Shown: positions 1 to 8,100 of the stretch, one piece after another
How the letters are laid out: every line of letters begins with the position of its first letter
How positions within the stretch are numbered: position 1 is the stretch's first letter
Assembly: GCA_019421975.1 (NCBI GenBank)
Contig: JAHZEE010000045.1
Coordinates: 1-10,186 of the forward strand
DNA: 10,186 bases
Direction of reading: 5' to 3'
DNA from: Clostridiales bacterium
Lineage (GTDB): Bacteria; Bacillota; Clostridia; Oscillospirales; Oscillospiraceae
Notes under the pieces: model-generated
Database searches by the model: none
The model's input: only the letters and a program-made list of their open reading frames with translations
Told to the model about the DNA's origin: nothing
Position numbers and translations under genes: made by a program

Positions 1-366
1 ATCGTCCCGCTCAACTTCGGCTACACCGAACAGGCGGGCCAGCTCACCTTCTATTTTCACAGTGCCAGGCAGGGCCGAAAAATTGATCTGATTGCCCGCG
101 GCCAGCCTGTGGGCTTTGAGCTGGACACGGACTACGCGCTGCAGACCGGCCCCATGGCCTGCGACTATACCGCGCAGTTTCAGAGCATCATTGGCACCGG
201 AACGGTCCACTTTGTAGAGGATGACGCCGGAAAGCAGGCCGCGCTGCGGCAGATCATGCTCCACAACACCGGCTCGGCCGACTGGGACTTTTCCGCCCCT
301 ATGCTGCGGGCGGTGTGCATTTTCAAGCTGGAGGTCCAAACACTGACCTGCAAAGTCCATGAATGA
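1..366 (+). CDS. Pyridoxamine 5'-phosphate oxidase-fold (Nim-like) flavoprotein, 3' part
   Basis: The frame is open from base 1 and ends with TGA at 364-366, giving 121 residues; the true start lies before the window. The fragment has the hallmarks of the small split-barrel flavoproteins of the PNPOx/NimA-like family: VPLNFGY near the start, then LTFYFHSARQGRKIDLI, the segment that typically contacts the flavin phosphate, then a V-FELDTD strand. ACDYTAQFQSIIGTG and GTVHFVED follow, and the chain ends with a strand of the type FKLEVQTLTCK. Family members are usually about 150-170 residues, so some 35-45 N-terminal residues are missing. They bind FMN or heme and act as reductases or oxidases in the cytoplasm; some Nim proteins reduce nitroimidazoles. 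The sequence does not reveal the substrate here. A GTG at 109 lies inside the conserved domain and should not be taken as the start. Confidence 0.87.
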   Translation: MVPLNFGYTEQAGQLTFYFHSARQGRKIDLIARGQPVGFELDTDYALQTGPMACDYTAQFQSIIGTGTVHFVEDDAGKQAALRQIMLHNTGSADWDFSAPMLRAVCIFKLEVQTLTCKVHE

Positions 367-367
367 G

Positions 368-399
368 AGAAAAGCCGCGGGCAGGCCCGCGGCTTTTCT
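368..399. terminator. Bidirectional intrinsic terminator between convergent genes
   Basis: A perfect 14-bp stem (368-381 with 386-399) closes a four-base CAGG loop. The GC-rich core GCCGCGGG/CCCGCGGC is flanked by AAAA on the left and TTTT on the right, so each strand has a U-rich tail. It starts two bases after the stop of the upstream flavoprotein gene. Its last base is shared with the TAA stop (401-399) of the - strand acyltransferase gene, so it serves both convergent genes. Confidence 0.9.
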
Positions 400-1802
400 T
401 AAAAACGGAAATAGATAAAGGGGTTGAACGACGAGCTCACCACATACAAAATACAGAACGCCAGCAGCGCCAGGTAGCCCAGGTTCACCAGCAGCGCCCC
501 CGGCACTGTCCGGTCCGGTGCGCGCACCCTGGCTGCCACCGGGAGGGAGAACAGGATGGCAAACGGCAAAAACAGCGCTGCGCCGAAGACCGTGGTATCC
601 GCCTGCAGAACCTGGAACCAGTCCGTCGGGGTGTAGACAAACATGGTGTGCAGCGCCGCTGCGAGCTGGGAGAAGTCCGTCAAATTGAACAGCACCCAGC
701 CGACCACAGTGAGGAACATGGCGTAGAGCCATTGCACTGCCGACGGCAGCCGCTCCAGAATGCGGCCCAGGAAAAACTTTTCCAACAGCAGAAACACCGC
801 ATAGTACAGGCCCCAGAGCACGAAATTCCACTCGGCGCCGTGCCACAGGCCCGTGAGCGCCCAGACCACCAGGATGTTCAGCACCCACCGGCCCCGCCTG
901 ACCCGGTTGCCGCCCAGCGGGATGTAGACATAGTCCCGGAACCAGGTGGACAGGCTGATGTGCCAGCGCCGCCAGAACTCGGTGACGGAGCGCGAGAGGT
1001 AGGGATAGTTGAAGTTCTCCAAAAAGTGGAACCCAAAGATCCGGCCCAGGCCGATGGCCATGTCCGAGTAGCCGGAGAAGTCGAAATAAATCTGCAGGGT
1101 ATAGCCCACCGCCCCCAGCCAGTAGGCAGAGGTGCCCAGGCCCTGGGCGCCGGAGGTATAGACCAGCTCGGCCAGCTTCGCCATGTTGTTGGCCAGCAGC
1201 ACCTTCTTGGCCAGCCCCACGATAAACCGCCGGGTGCCGTAGACCGCGTCATCCCAGTTCTCACGGCGGTTCCGGATCTCCTGCTCCACCGTCTGATAGC
1301 GCACGATCGGTCCGGCGATGAGCTGCGGAAAAAAGCTCACATAGAGCGTGAAGTAAAAGAAGTTCCGCTGCACGCCCACCTGGCCGCGGTAGAGGTCAAT
1401 GACATAGGAGAGGATCTGAAAGGTGTAAAAGCTGATGCCGATGGGCAGCGTGATGGGGCCAACGGTGATATGAAGGCCCAAAAGGCCATTGACATTGTCC
1501 ACCAGAAACCCCAGGTATTTGAACACCATGAGGTTTCCCAGCAGCAGCGCGACGCACGCGGTCAGCACCAGCTTTTTAATTCCCGGCCGGGCGCGGAAGC
1601 GCTCGATCAAAAGGCCCGCCAGCCAGGCGGCCAGAGAGGCGGCCACCATGACAATCACATACCGCGGCTCTCCCCAGGAGTAGAACAGCAGCGAGCACAC
1701 CAGCAGCACGCCGTTGCGCCACGGACGGCTTTTGATGGGAAAGTACAGCAGAATCACCAGAGGGAAAAAGAAATATAGAAATGAGAGCTGACTAAAAACC
1801 AT
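399..1802 (-). CDS. MBOAT-family membrane O-acyltransferase (DltB/AlgI/PatA type)
   Basis: This is a 467-residue polytopic membrane protein with many hydrophobic segments, close to the usual length for bacterial MBOAT acyltransferases. The AlgI/DltB signatures are clear: TLPIGISFYTFQILSY, then FPQLIAGPIVRY, then TEFWRRWHISLSTWFRDY with H281, then YIPLGGNR, and TGLWHGAEWNFVLWG with H321, the invariant MBOAT histidine. It ends in the FNPFIYFRF tail common in this branch. Such enzymes move an acyl group, often acetyl, across the membrane to a partner that puts it on an extracellular polymer. The ATG at 1802 is supported by an AGGGGA ribosome site a few bases upstream. The gene begins five bases after the stop of the DHHW gene, so the two are almost certainly one operon. 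The acceptor polymer (exopolysaccharide, secondary cell-wall polysaccharide or teichoic acid) cannot be told from sequence; no dlt genes are visible. Confidence 0.93.
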   Translation of the reverse strand: MVFSQLSFLYFFFPLVILLYFPIKSRPWRNGVLLVCSLLFYSWGEPRYVIVMVAASLAAWLAGLLIERFRARPGIKKLVLTACVALLLGNLMVFKYLGFLVDNVNGLLGLHITVGPITLPIGISFYTFQILSYVIDLYRGQVGVQRNFFYFTLYVSFFPQLIAGPIVRYQTVEQEIRNRRENWDDAVYGTRRFIVGLAKKVLLANNMAKLAELVYTSGAQGLGTSAYWLGAVGYTLQIYFDFSGYSDMAIGLGRIFGFHFLENFNYPYLSRSVTEFWRRWHISLSTWFRDYVYIPLGGNRVRRGRWVLNILVVWALTGLWHGAEWNFVLWGLYYAVFLLLEKFFLGRILERLPSAVQWLYAMFLTVVGWVLFNLTDFSQLAAALHTMFVYTPTDWFQVLQADTTVFGAALFLPFAILFSLPVAARVRAPDRTVPGALLVNLGYLALLAFCILYVVSSSFNPFIYFRF

Positions 1803-1807
1803 ATCGT

Positions 1808-2988
1808 CTATCCCCTGAGTGAAAATTCGTCCATGACAAAGTAGTCGATGTTGCCGATGAGCAGAACCGTTGTGATGTCGTGCGCCTGCAGATACGCAGA
1901 GAGCTGGAAGCTCTGGCCCATCTTGGCCTCGTAATAGCGCAGATCCACACTGTAGGTCTTGTCAAAGCTCTCAGAGAGCAGCTTTAAAATGGCGTTGTCG
2001 TAGGACTCGCCCAGCACCAAAGGCTGCCCCGGCCCGTGGTGCCGGTGTCAAAGATGACCTCGCCCTCGTCTCCGCCGTAGAACATGCCATAGCTGATCGT
2101 CTCGGGCTGGTGGGCGAAATAGGCCGCCTGGGCGCCGTAATCTGCGGCCGGCTGGCCGTTCACTGTGATGGTCTCAGGCGCAAAGTCAAACTGATAGGCC
2201 GTAAACGGTTCGGTGAACACATTGGTGGCGCCGGCGGAGATGGCCTTGGAGCCGGAGAAGGTATAGCCCAGATCCACCTCTTCTATGGGCTCTAGCACAT
2301 CTGTCCGGCCCAGCAGCGCCATGACCTGGGTGTAGCCCAGGTAGGAGCCGCGGTTGTTCCAGTGGTGGTCGGTGCGGTAAAAATTCTGGCAGAACGCCTC
2401 AAAGCTGTCCACCCGGAAGCAGGCCATGTGGTCGTCCGGCAGCGTCAGAAGGCCGGTGAGATAGTCATAGAGCCCGGACTTCTCGCCGGTCTCAAAATTG
2501 AGGTCGGTGTCTTTTTCAATATAGTAGAGGTAGAACGCAGTCTGCGGGTGGGCTGCAAAGGCGTCGTTGAGGTCCTCCGCTCTGGCATCCAGCTTCTGCC
2601 GCTCTGTCTGCAAAGTGCGCGTGGGATAGACCAGCACATCGTCAAAGGTATAGGAGTCTCCAAATTTTACATACCGGCCCTGCTCGTTCAAAAACAGCTC
2701 CGAGCCCTTCTGGGTCAGAAAGGCCTGCGCGCCGTTGTAGAGCCGCTTGGCGGTGGTGGAGAGCTGCACCTGGTCTGCCAGCGCGTCCTCCATGCTGTCC
2801 TGGAAGCTTGCGTCCAGATAGGATGCGGCACTCAGGCGGGCCACCTGGTTGGCATAGCGGTTTTCGTAGTAGTCGATCTCGTCGGGAGCCAGCAGGGTTT
2901 TTCCCAGCCCAGCGGCAAAAATCACTGTCATTGCAATCAAAAGCGCCCGGTTGATCCAGACAGCGCCCCGGCTCTGCCGGTCTTTCAT
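1808..2988 (-). pseudogene. DHHW-family SGNH-like acyltransferase partner, frameshifted
   Basis: The protein starts at ATG 2988 behind AAAGGAGGG (2997-3005, eight-base spacing). It has one N-terminal membrane anchor (about residues 12-30) and an extracytoplasmic domain. The family motif is D207-H208-H209-W210 within FYRTDHHWNNRGSYLG. Relatives include AlgJ/AlgX/PatB-like proteins that take acyl groups from an MBOAT partner and transfer them to polymers outside the cell. The starting frame is coherent up to about 2032, then reads GSLWCWASPTTTPF and stops at 1984. The rest continues in another frame as LVLGESYDNAILKLL, through to TAG at 1810-1808. Restoring one base between about 2020 and 2032 gives a single 393-residue protein. 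The shift separates the Asp/His block from the GES block, which holds the likely nucleophile (Ser about 329 when restored). It may be a real mutation or a sequence error; no classical slippery heptamer is visible. Confidence 0.87.
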
Positions 2989-3030
2989 GGCCGCCGCCCT
3001 CCTTTGTTCCGAATCGGACAGATTTCTTTT

Positions 3031-3059
3031 ATTTTAGTTTGAATCCCCGTCCATGTCAA
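3031..3059 (-). promoter_or_regulatory. Sigma-A promoter for the DHHW-MBOAT operon
   Basis: On the - strand, a perfect -35 TTGACA (3059-3054) is followed by exactly 17 bases and a -10 TAAAAT (3036-3031). The start would fall near 3024, leaving a leader of about 36 bases before the strong ribosome site and ATG at 2988. No operator is recognised around it. Its -35 lies about 100 bases from the divergent + strand promoter. Confidence 0.85.
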
Positions 3060-3157
3060 TTCCCGAATCATGCGGCGGCCGCGGGACGCCAGGGCCATTG
3101 CTGTGAATTCTGCCGAAAAACACCATAAAAAATCAGGCAATTTTTCCTGAAACAACA

Positions 3158-3186
3158 TTGACTATTCCCGGGCGATATGCTATCGT
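3158..3186 (+). promoter_or_regulatory. Promoter of the glycine-riboswitch/symporter transcript
   Basis: TTGACT (3158-3163), a 17-base spacer and TATCGT (3181-3186) form a plausible sigma-A promoter. The -35 is good and the -10 is weaker, with a TATGCT overlapping just upstream at a poor spacing. Transcription would begin near 3193, shortly before the first aptamer at 3218, which is where a riboswitch promoter is expected. Confidence 0.65.
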
Positions 3187-3217
3187 TTTCATACAAACTG
3201 CAAATCGACAAACGAAG

Positions 3218-3373
3218 TTCGTAGGAAAAAGCACTGCTTGCCGAAGGAGTAACACTCTCAGGCGCCCGCAAGGGCAGGGACTATGAATGGATGTGGCTCT
3301 GGAGAATCCCAATGTCGGGTGCCGAAGGTGCAAGGCGCGCAGGCGCGCTAATCTCTCAGGCAAAAGGACAGAG
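3218..3373 (+). promoter_or_regulatory. Tandem glycine riboswitch (two aptamers)
   Basis: Two consecutive copies of the glycine-aptamer core are visible. Aptamer 1 (3218-3287) is closed by P1 TTCGTAG/CTATGAA and holds GCCGAAGGAGTAAC followed by CTCTCAGG. Aptamer 2 (3297-3373) is closed by CTCTG (3297-3301)/CAGAG (3369-3373). It holds a P2 GAGA/TCTC, GCCGAAGGTGCAAG, CTCTCAGG and the classic ending GCAAAAGGACAGAG. The aptamers are nine bases apart, as in cooperative gcvT-type switches. Aptamer 1 is compact and odd: its P2 5' strand pairs poorly, and an extra hairpin GCCC-GCAA-GGGC with a GNRA loop sits between CTCTCAGG and the closing P1 strand. It precedes a sodium:alanine/glycine symporter gene, a well-known target class. 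A further imperfect hairpin, GCAGAAA (3378-3384)/TTTCTGC (3410-3416), lies between the aptamers and the terminator. Confidence 0.93.
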
Positions 3374-3424
3374 TATGGCAGAAATCGTGGCCGGGTTCCG
3401 GTGCGCGTTTTTCTGCACTTCAGA

Positions 3425-3457
3425 GTCAAGCTGCTCATTCGGCGGCTTGGCTTTTTT
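3425..3457 (+). terminator. Riboswitch expression-platform terminator
   Basis: GTCAAGCTGC (3425-3434) pairs with GCGGCTTGGC (3442-3451): ten pairs including two G-U, with a seven-base loop, followed directly by six T (3452-3457). It sits between the aptamers and the symporter start, so it is a premature transcription stop in the leader rather than the end of a gene. The base of its left arm overlaps a stretch able to pair with the 5' side of aptamer 2. Confidence 0.86.
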
Positions 3458-3508
3458 GCGTTTTGTTTGGCGAGCTGCAAGAGAGAATAAGAGAGTAGGG
3501 ATTCATGT

Positions 3509-4891
3509 ATGAGTATGGACGCATTGGCTGATCTCGTCAGCCGGATCAGCGACTTTGTCTGGAACGGGCTGCTGCTGTATCTGCTGGTGGGTACCGGCAT
3601 CATCTTCAGCTTCCGCACGCGCTTTGTGCAGATCCGCAAGTTTGGCTCCGGCTTCAAGCGGCTGTTCGGCAGCGTCAACCTGAACGAGGGCATGTCCTCC
3701 TTCCAGGCCGTCACCACCGCCATCGCCGCCCAGGTGGGCACCGGCAATATCACCGGCTGCGCCACTGCACTTTTCTCCGGCGGCCCCGGCGCCATCTTCT
3801 GGATGTGGCTGTCGGCCTTCTTCGGCATGTCCACCATCTACGGCGAGGCCGTGCTGGCGCAGACCTACAAGACCAAGGATGAAAACGGCCATGTGACCGG
3901 CGGCCCCATCTACTACATCCGGGCAATCTTCAAGGGAAAGTTCGGCAAATTTTTGGCCGGGTTCTTCTCCATCGCCATCGTCTTTGCCCTGGGCTTTACC
4001 GGCAACATGGTGCAGGCCAACTCCATCACCGACGCCTTCAACACTGCGCTGCACATCCCCAAATGGGTGGTGGGCCTCGTTATCGCCGCCATTGCAGCCT
4101 TTATTTTCCTGGGCGGCATCCGCCGGATCGCCTCGTTCACAGAGAAAGTCGTTCCAATTATGGCAGTGTTCTATGTCGTCGGCTGCTTGATTATTCTGTT
4201 CATCAACCACGCCGCACTGCCCGGTGCGCTCAAGTCCATCTTTGTCTGTGCCTTTGACCCGTCGGCCATCTTAGGCGGCGCAGTGGGTATCACCGTGCGC
4301 GAGGCCATGCGGTTCGGTGTCGCCCGCGGTCTGTTCTCCAACGAGGCCGGCATGGGCTCCACCCCCCACGCCCACGCGCTGGCCAAGGTCAAGCATCCGG
4401 ATGAGCAGGGCGAGGTCGCCATTGTCAGCGTGTTCATCGACACCTTTGTGGTGCTGACCATGACGGCGCTGGTGATCCTGTCCTCCGGGATGCTGCAGCC
4501 CGGCGTGGCGGATGCTCCGCAGGGCACCCAGCTGGCCCAGGCTGCGTTCTCCACCGCCTTTGGCTCCTTTGGCAACATCTTTGTCGCCATCTGTATGCTG
4601 TTCTTCGCCTTCTCCACCATCATCGGCTGGTATTTCTTCGGCGAGGTCAACTTCAAAGCCATGTTTGGCGCCAAGTCCGTCAAGATCTATTCTGTCATTG
4701 TCGTCATCTGCATCATGGTTGGCTCGCTTCTGAAGGTGGATCTGGTCTGGAACCTGTCCGACCTGTTCAACGCCCTGATGGTCTTCCCCAACCTGATCGC
4801 CCTGCTGGCCCTCTCCGGCCTGGTGGCGAAGATCTGCAAAGGCGCAGACAGACGCCAACGGGAGGAAAAGACCGGCAAGTCAGACAACTGA
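3509..4891 (+). CDS. Sodium:alanine/glycine symporter, AGCS family
   Basis: This is a 460-residue integral membrane protein with about ten or eleven hydrophobic segments, the usual AGCS size. Signatures include TTAIAAQVGTGNITG (around residues 69-82), the GEAVLAQ-YK segment followed by GGPIYYI, and the family motif NEAGMGSTPHAHA from residue 278. These proteins import small neutral amino acids (L-alanine, D-alanine, glycine) with Na+. The glycine riboswitch in the leader makes glycine a likely substrate or signal, though transport specificity is not proven by sequence. ATG 3509 is chosen because the frame opens with a plausible short amphipathic N-terminus and an AGGG element lies eight bases upstream. 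The ribosome site is weak, and ATG 3515 in the same frame is possible. An out-of-frame ATG at 3505 would read only eight codons and overlaps the start. The gene is transcribed alone and ends in two terminators. Confidence 0.95.
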   Translation: MSMDALADLVSRISDFVWNGLLLYLLVGTGIIFSFRTRFVQIRKFGSGFKRLFGSVNLNEGMSSFQAVTTAIAAQVGTGNITGCATALFSGGPGAIFWMWLSAFFGMSTIYGEAVLAQTYKTKDENGHVTGGPIYYIRAIFKGKFGKFLAGFFSIAIVFALGFTGNMVQANSITDAFNTALHIPKWVVGLVIAAIAAFIFLGGIRRIASFTEKVVPIMAVFYVVGCLIILFINHAALPGALKSIFVCAFDPSAILGGAVGITVREAMRFGVARGLFSNEAGMGSTPHAHALAKVKHPDEQGEVAIVSVFIDTFVVLTMTALVILSSGMLQPGVADAPQGTQLAQAAFSTAFGSFGNIFVAICMLFFAFSTIIGWYFFGEVNFKAMFGAKSVKIYSVIVVICIMVGSLLKVDLVWNLSDLFNALMVFPNLIALLALSGLVAKICKGADRRQREEKTGKSDN

Positions 4892-4903
4892 ACCGTTTTT
4901 TAT

Positions 4904-4937
4904 GCCCCCGCAGTGCATCGGCCACTGTGGGGGCTTT
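4904..4937 (+). terminator. First intrinsic terminator after the symporter gene
   Basis: GCCCCCGCAGTG (4904-4915) pairs with CACTGTGGGGGC (4923-4934) over 12 pairs with one G-U and a seven-base loop. Only a short TTTCTC tail follows, so on its own it may be leaky. It begins 12 bases after the stop codon at 4889-4891. Confidence 0.75.
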
Positions 4938-4940
4938 CTC

Positions 4941-4971
4941 CGCACCGGCAGATACAGCCGGTGCGTTTTTT
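4941..4971 (+). terminator. Second, strong intrinsic terminator after the symporter gene
   Basis: A perfect nine-base stem CGCACCGGC (4941-4949)/GCCGGTGCG (4957-4965) with a seven-base loop is followed directly by six T (4966-4971). With the hairpin just before it, it makes a double stop that separates the symporter from the large exoprotein gene. Confidence 0.9.
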
Positions 4972-5030
4972 GTACGCCGCCAACCGGCCAAGGCTTTCAC
5001 ACTTTTTACATCCTATTTACACAAGCAGGA

Positions 5031-5059
5031 TTTCTCCGCGGCCCTAAAAAATCTATAAT
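5031..5059 (+). promoter_or_regulatory. Probable promoter of the large exoprotein gene
   Basis: A perfect -10 TATAAT (5054-5059) lies about 105 bases before the ATG at 5165. At the standard 17-base spacing the -35 is only TTTCTC (5031-5036), a weak match, so an activator or another sigma factor could be involved. The better-looking TTTACA at 5016-5021 is too far from the -10. The rest of the leader (5066-5150) has no structure that I recognise. Confidence 0.5.
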
Positions 5060-5164
5060 AGCACTTGCGTTGTGGCCCGAGGTGCACCGGCGGTCAAAAG
5101 ACCAGCCCAACTGTGCCCACCGGCCCCTCTGCCGAAACAGCCCAACATGAAAAGGAGCGTTTAC

Positions 5165-8100
5165 ATGAAAGATTGGAGAACATGGGCGCAGCGGTCCATT
5201 GCAGTGCTGCTGTGTGCAGCACTGTCTCTGCCGTGGCTGCCCACACAGAGCCTGGCCGCTTCCCTGGAGGCGGCGCCGATTTCCCACGCGTTTGGGTATA
5301 TCCTGGCCAATGTGGGCGGCGTGGAGCCCTTTGAAAAGATTGATTTGATCGTCGGCGGCGCTGAGGTGACCGGCGACGATGGCTTTGTCTTTACTGCCGC
5401 AGACGAAAGCGCCCTGCGGGTCACGGACCAGGGCCTTCAGGCCCTGAAGCCCGGCGCCCACAAGGTGACCGTCTCCAAAGACGGCTGCGCGGACACGGAG
5501 CTCTATGTGTTCGCCAAGCAGCCGGACCAGGAGGACTACACCGTTGTCGACGCGGACTTCACCCAGATGAGCCAGCTGCCGGACGACTGGACGCTGTACA
5601 GCGGCATCGGCGACGACGGCCAGCCCACGGGCGCCTACACCACAGCCGTTCTCGACGGCACGGGCCTGCACCTCGGCGGCAACAGCAACCCCAGGGTGGG
5701 TCTGCCCGCCTTTTTGGAGGGCTTCTCGGACTACACCATCGAAGCCGGCTACACGGGAGATCAGGCTGAGCTCTTTTTCCGCACACAGGATGTGGCGGGG
5801 ATGGGGAACCCCGCCTATTGCGCCGGGTATATCACCGGCGCCTATGGGCAGACCGGCGTACTGGTCTACCCGCCCGCGTCCTTGTGCGACGGCAGCAGCA
5901 GCTTCTCCGTGGAGAACAACCGGGTGCGCGTGGAGGCAAACCGCACCACCGGCAAGCTGATCGAGGCCAATGTGCCGGTCCAGCTGCGGGTGGAGGTGGA
6001 CGGTACCGAGGCGCGGCTCTATGCCAGCCAGGATACCATCGACCCAGAGGATCCGGAGGATCTGTATGTAACAGCAGATCTGGGCCTGTATTACACGAGC
6101 GCACAGACCGCGCAGAGCCAGTTTGCCGGCAAGGATTACCGGTACGAGTCCGGCGGTATCTGCCTGCGAAACAGCGGCGGAAAGGGCACCTACCAGTATG
6201 TTCGCGTGACGCTCCCGGCCGATGGGTTTCCCGCCGGTGTCAAGGCCCCGGAGCCGTCCCAGGACCGCCCGGTATCCTATGACTTTATAGGCGCCCACGA
6301 GGCCGATGCGTGGACCGTGACCGACGGCGGCGGCAGCGCGCTGCAGATCTCCAAATCGGACGGCGTGCTGACCTTTGACACCGACACCGGCTGGCCCAAG
6401 GCCGATTTGAGCACCTCCCAGGCAGGGCTCTACGCCCCAAAGTCCCTCTGGGATGAGATCTATTTCTCCTATGACTTCACCGCGGCCGGCTCTGCCCGGG
6501 TGGATCTCTGGAGCGGCGAATATCTGATGGTGCTCTCCGAGCTCTATGGGCAGACGAACAGTGACGGCGTCGTACCGGGCGCCTACCACGGCGAAATTTC
6601 CCTGAGCGATCTGGTGCGCCAGGCCACCATCTATCCCCGGGAGGGCGACTCCTTCGGCGAGCCGCTGGAGGACAACAGCGTGTTGGACGCGTTCTATCTG
6701 GACGGCGTGCAGGTGTGGGCTGTACAGGGCGGACTCACTGTCCGCACGCTGGCATTGACCGGCTCCAGCCTGGAGCCGGTCCCGCAGACGCCCACGCAGA
6801 CATTGTACGATGCGCTCTACCCCGCTCCGCTCTGGGACGCCGTCTCCGACAGCGGCTATACCGTGCAGGTGGACGAGCACGCGGTGTCCATCACCAACAG
6901 GCGCATCGACTGGTCCAACAATGTGGGCTGGCCCAGCGCCGGCGCGGCCGTGGACTGGGCCATTGATATCAACAAGACGCCCTATCTCTATCTCGATGTC
7001 GTGACAGACGACATTCTCTCCGAAAACCCGTCCGCCAAGCCGGGCTGGAACCTGGTGCTGACCTCCAAGCAGAATCCATCCGGCGTCAATCTGGACAAGG
7101 TGTTCAACGCCGGTTCCACCTCCGACGCCCATGGCACGCAGACGGTGCGGGTGGATCTGCGGGATGCGGCGCTGGCCTCTCTGAGCCGGGACGGCCGCAT
7201 GGACCTGACCGGCATCACACTGACCGCCGTCACCGACCAGTACCGGACCGTCACCTTCCGGCAGGTCTACATCGCAGCCGCACCCAAGCAGGGCGATCTC
7301 AACACCTACACGGAGCCGGACCGCTTTGGCGCAGAGAACCCCAATTACCGCATGCCGACCACGCAGGTGGAGCCGGAGGTACAGCCGGATTACAGCATCA
7401 ATGTCTCCGAGGGAGAGACGCTCAAGGGGCAGGTCCACTGGCGCTATGAGAGCCAGGTCGGCACCAGCCTGGAGCTGCGCCTGGACGGCCGCCCTCTGCA
7501 GGGGACAGGCATCGCGCAGACGCCCGATTTCTACATGCAGACCCAGGGCATCAACACCTCCAGCTTCGTAGGGCCCGCCGTTCTGGTGGGCGGCCCCGAC
7601 GGCCAGGCGGCCCAGTTTACGCTGAGCAGCCCCAGCGGCAGCGAGTGGGGCAGCGAGACGATCCAGCTGGCAGCCATGCCCACGCCCGGCCCTGACGGGA
7701 CGGTGGAGCTTCTGGTGTGTGCCGGCGGCCCCAGCACCTATTTCCACCTGGGCCAGACGGTATTCGGCGCAGAAAACCACAATGACCCCAATCTGCGCAG
7801 CATCAGGCTGACACTGCCGGACGGCACCGTCTGCGCCCCGGTATCGGTCAACAAATACCTGTTCTCCCAGAAGGACAGCACCAGCTACGCCGTCCAGACC
7901 GCGGCCTATGCCGAGGGCACGACCTATGTGGTGGGCGACGGCTGGCCAGCCGGTAATTTCAGCATCCCGCCCGTGCTGGGCTTTGTCTTTGATCTGTCCG
8001 GCGCAGATCTGACGCCGGTGGTGCGCACCATGGAATACACCGTGGACACCACGGCGCTGTCCGACGGCAGCCACACGCTGGAACTCTGCGACGGCGGTAC

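Noticed and set aside
363..1778. A 471-codon + strand open frame opposite the MBOAT gene
   Set aside because: Its composition is highly charged and low-complexity (Gln, Arg, His, Glu) with no recognisable motif, while the - strand encodes a complete MBOAT protein. It would also start inside the flavoprotein stop region and run through the terminator.
2017..2032. Programmed ribosomal frameshifting in the DHHW gene
   Set aside because: No X-XXY-YYZ slippery heptamer, upstream Shine-Dalgarno stimulator or obvious downstream structure is visible. A simple one-base deletion or sequencing error is more likely.
3127..3150. A possible - strand terminator: TCAGG/CCTGA stem followed by six T on the - strand
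   Set aside because: The stem is only five pairs with an eight-base A-rich loop, and no - strand gene lies upstream of it. It could stop antisense transcription, but the support is too weak.
3133..3837. A - strand open frame across the riboswitch leader and symporter start
   Set aside because: It spans the riboswitch, its terminator and the symporter N-terminus on the opposite strand, and shows no domain. The conserved RNA elements explain this region better.
3503..4210. Antisense open frames over the symporter gene (3503-4210, 4171-4683, 4271-4858)
   Set aside because: They are low-complexity shadows of the conserved AGCS coding sequence, without ribosome sites or family motifs.
5010..5031. 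A short inverted repeat ATCCT/AGGAT near the exoprotein promoter
   Set aside because: Five-base arms separated by 12 bases are easily found by chance; it is not convincing as an operator.
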